Assembly: GCA_012510335.1 (NCBI GenBank)
Contig: JAAZIF010000123.1
Location: forward strand, 1-5,990
DNA from: Methanomicrobiales archaeon
GTDB taxonomy: Archaea > Halobacteriota > Methanomicrobia > Methanomicrobiales > Methanoculleaceae
DNA: 5,990 nucleotides
Direction of reading: 5' to 3'
Shown: in pieces, positions 5,679-5,990 of the stretch
Layout of the letters: each line of letters opens with the position of its first letter
Position numbering within the stretch: position 1 is the stretch's first letter
Made by a program: the position numbers and the translations under genes
The notes under the pieces: model-generated
What the model saw: only the letters and a program-made list of their open reading frames with translations
Databases searched by the model: none
Told to the model about the DNA's origin: nothing

Positions 5679-5990
5679 TTACTCGATGGGGATCATTGCC
5701 CCGGTCTCGGCCGGCACTTTCTTCAACCTGACCTCAAGAACCCCATTCTTGAATGAAGCGGTGGAACCCTCCTCGGTCACCTCGGCGGGAAGCATAACCG
5801 TGCGGCTCATCTGGCCGTACATACGTTCCCGCATGAAGAAATCAGTGGCCTCCTCCGCGGTCTCGCCCGCGCGCCGGCTTGAGATCTCCAGGTGCCGCGG
5901 ATCGAGGAGCCTGGCAGCGACATCCTCTTTCTCGACTCCGGGGAGGTCGGCAACAACGATCACTTCATCCTCGTGATCCCGGACATCCAC
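5679..5990 (-). CDS. Hsp20/alpha-crystallin small heat-shock protein, C-terminal part (partial)
   Basis: The C-terminal 103 residues of a small heat-shock protein, an ATP-independent cytoplasmic chaperone that forms oligomers and holds unfolding proteins. The visible part starts inside the alpha-crystallin domain with the strand pattern Val-Asp-Val-x-Asp...Glu-Val-Ile-Val-x-Ala-Asp-Leu-Pro-Gly-Val (visible residues 1-19). It carries the diagnostic A-x-F-x-N-G-V-L at 78-85 and ends with an Ile-Pro-Ile (I-x-I) motif at 100-102 that docks onto a neighbouring subunit. The first visible codon, GTG at 5990-5988, encodes an internal valine rather than a start: relatives have a few dozen residues before it, here beyond the window edge. 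The promoter is therefore not visible and heat regulation cannot be judged. The stop is TAA at 5681-5679. Confidence 0.93.
   Translation of the reverse strand: MDVRDHEDEVIVVADLPGVEKEDVAARLLDPRHLEISSRRAGETAEEATDFFMRERMYGQMSRTVMLPAEVTEEGSTASFKNGVLEVRLKKVPAETGAMIPIE

Overview
The window looks like chromosomal DNA from a methanogenic archaeon. By protein flavour it fits the Methanomicrobiales, perhaps a Methanoculleus-like genus, but that placement is inference. The evidence is GC-rich coding DNA with mostly C- or G-ending codons, AT-rich TATA/box A elements about 25-30 bases before several start codons with little or no Shine-Dalgarno sequence, and proteins common in these archaea: a CxxCxxCC cysteine-cluster protein, a ClC-CBS anion transporter, a nucleotidyltransferase with a left-handed beta-helix tail, a CBS-ParB/Srx fusion and Hsp20. 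No mobile element, CRISPR array, tRNA or rRNA was found.

Layout. At the left edge (minus strand) a YkgJ-type cysteine-cluster gene (97-594) is followed, with an 8-base overlap, by the first 34 codons of a probable small Cys-containing protein (1-104) that runs off the window. Upstream on the same strand is a ClC-family chloride channel/transporter with two C-terminal CBS domains (765-2630). A 286-base divergent intergenic region separates it from a plus-strand sugar-phosphate nucleotidyltransferase (2917-4095). A 343-base convergent gap with inverted repeats follows. Next comes a minus-strand protein with two CBS domains fused to a ParB/sulfiredoxin-like domain (4439-5233). A 445-base gap holds its promoter and otherwise no confident gene. 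Last is the C-terminal 103 residues of an Hsp20 small heat-shock protein (5679-5990, minus), cut by the right edge.

The genes do not form one pathway. They are mostly single transcription units with their own promoters, apart from the cysteine-cluster gene and its overlapping neighbour. Two proteins carry paired CBS modules, which in other families sense adenine nucleotides, so both the anion transporter and the ParB/Srx protein may respond to energy state (inference).

No clearly new multi-gene system is visible. The points most worth a second look are the ClC transporter lacking the internal proton glutamate, the CBS-ParB/Srx fusion (possibly a serine-kinase-like enzyme) with an inverted repeat over its TATA box, the overlapping small Cys protein, and the unexplained structured spacers.
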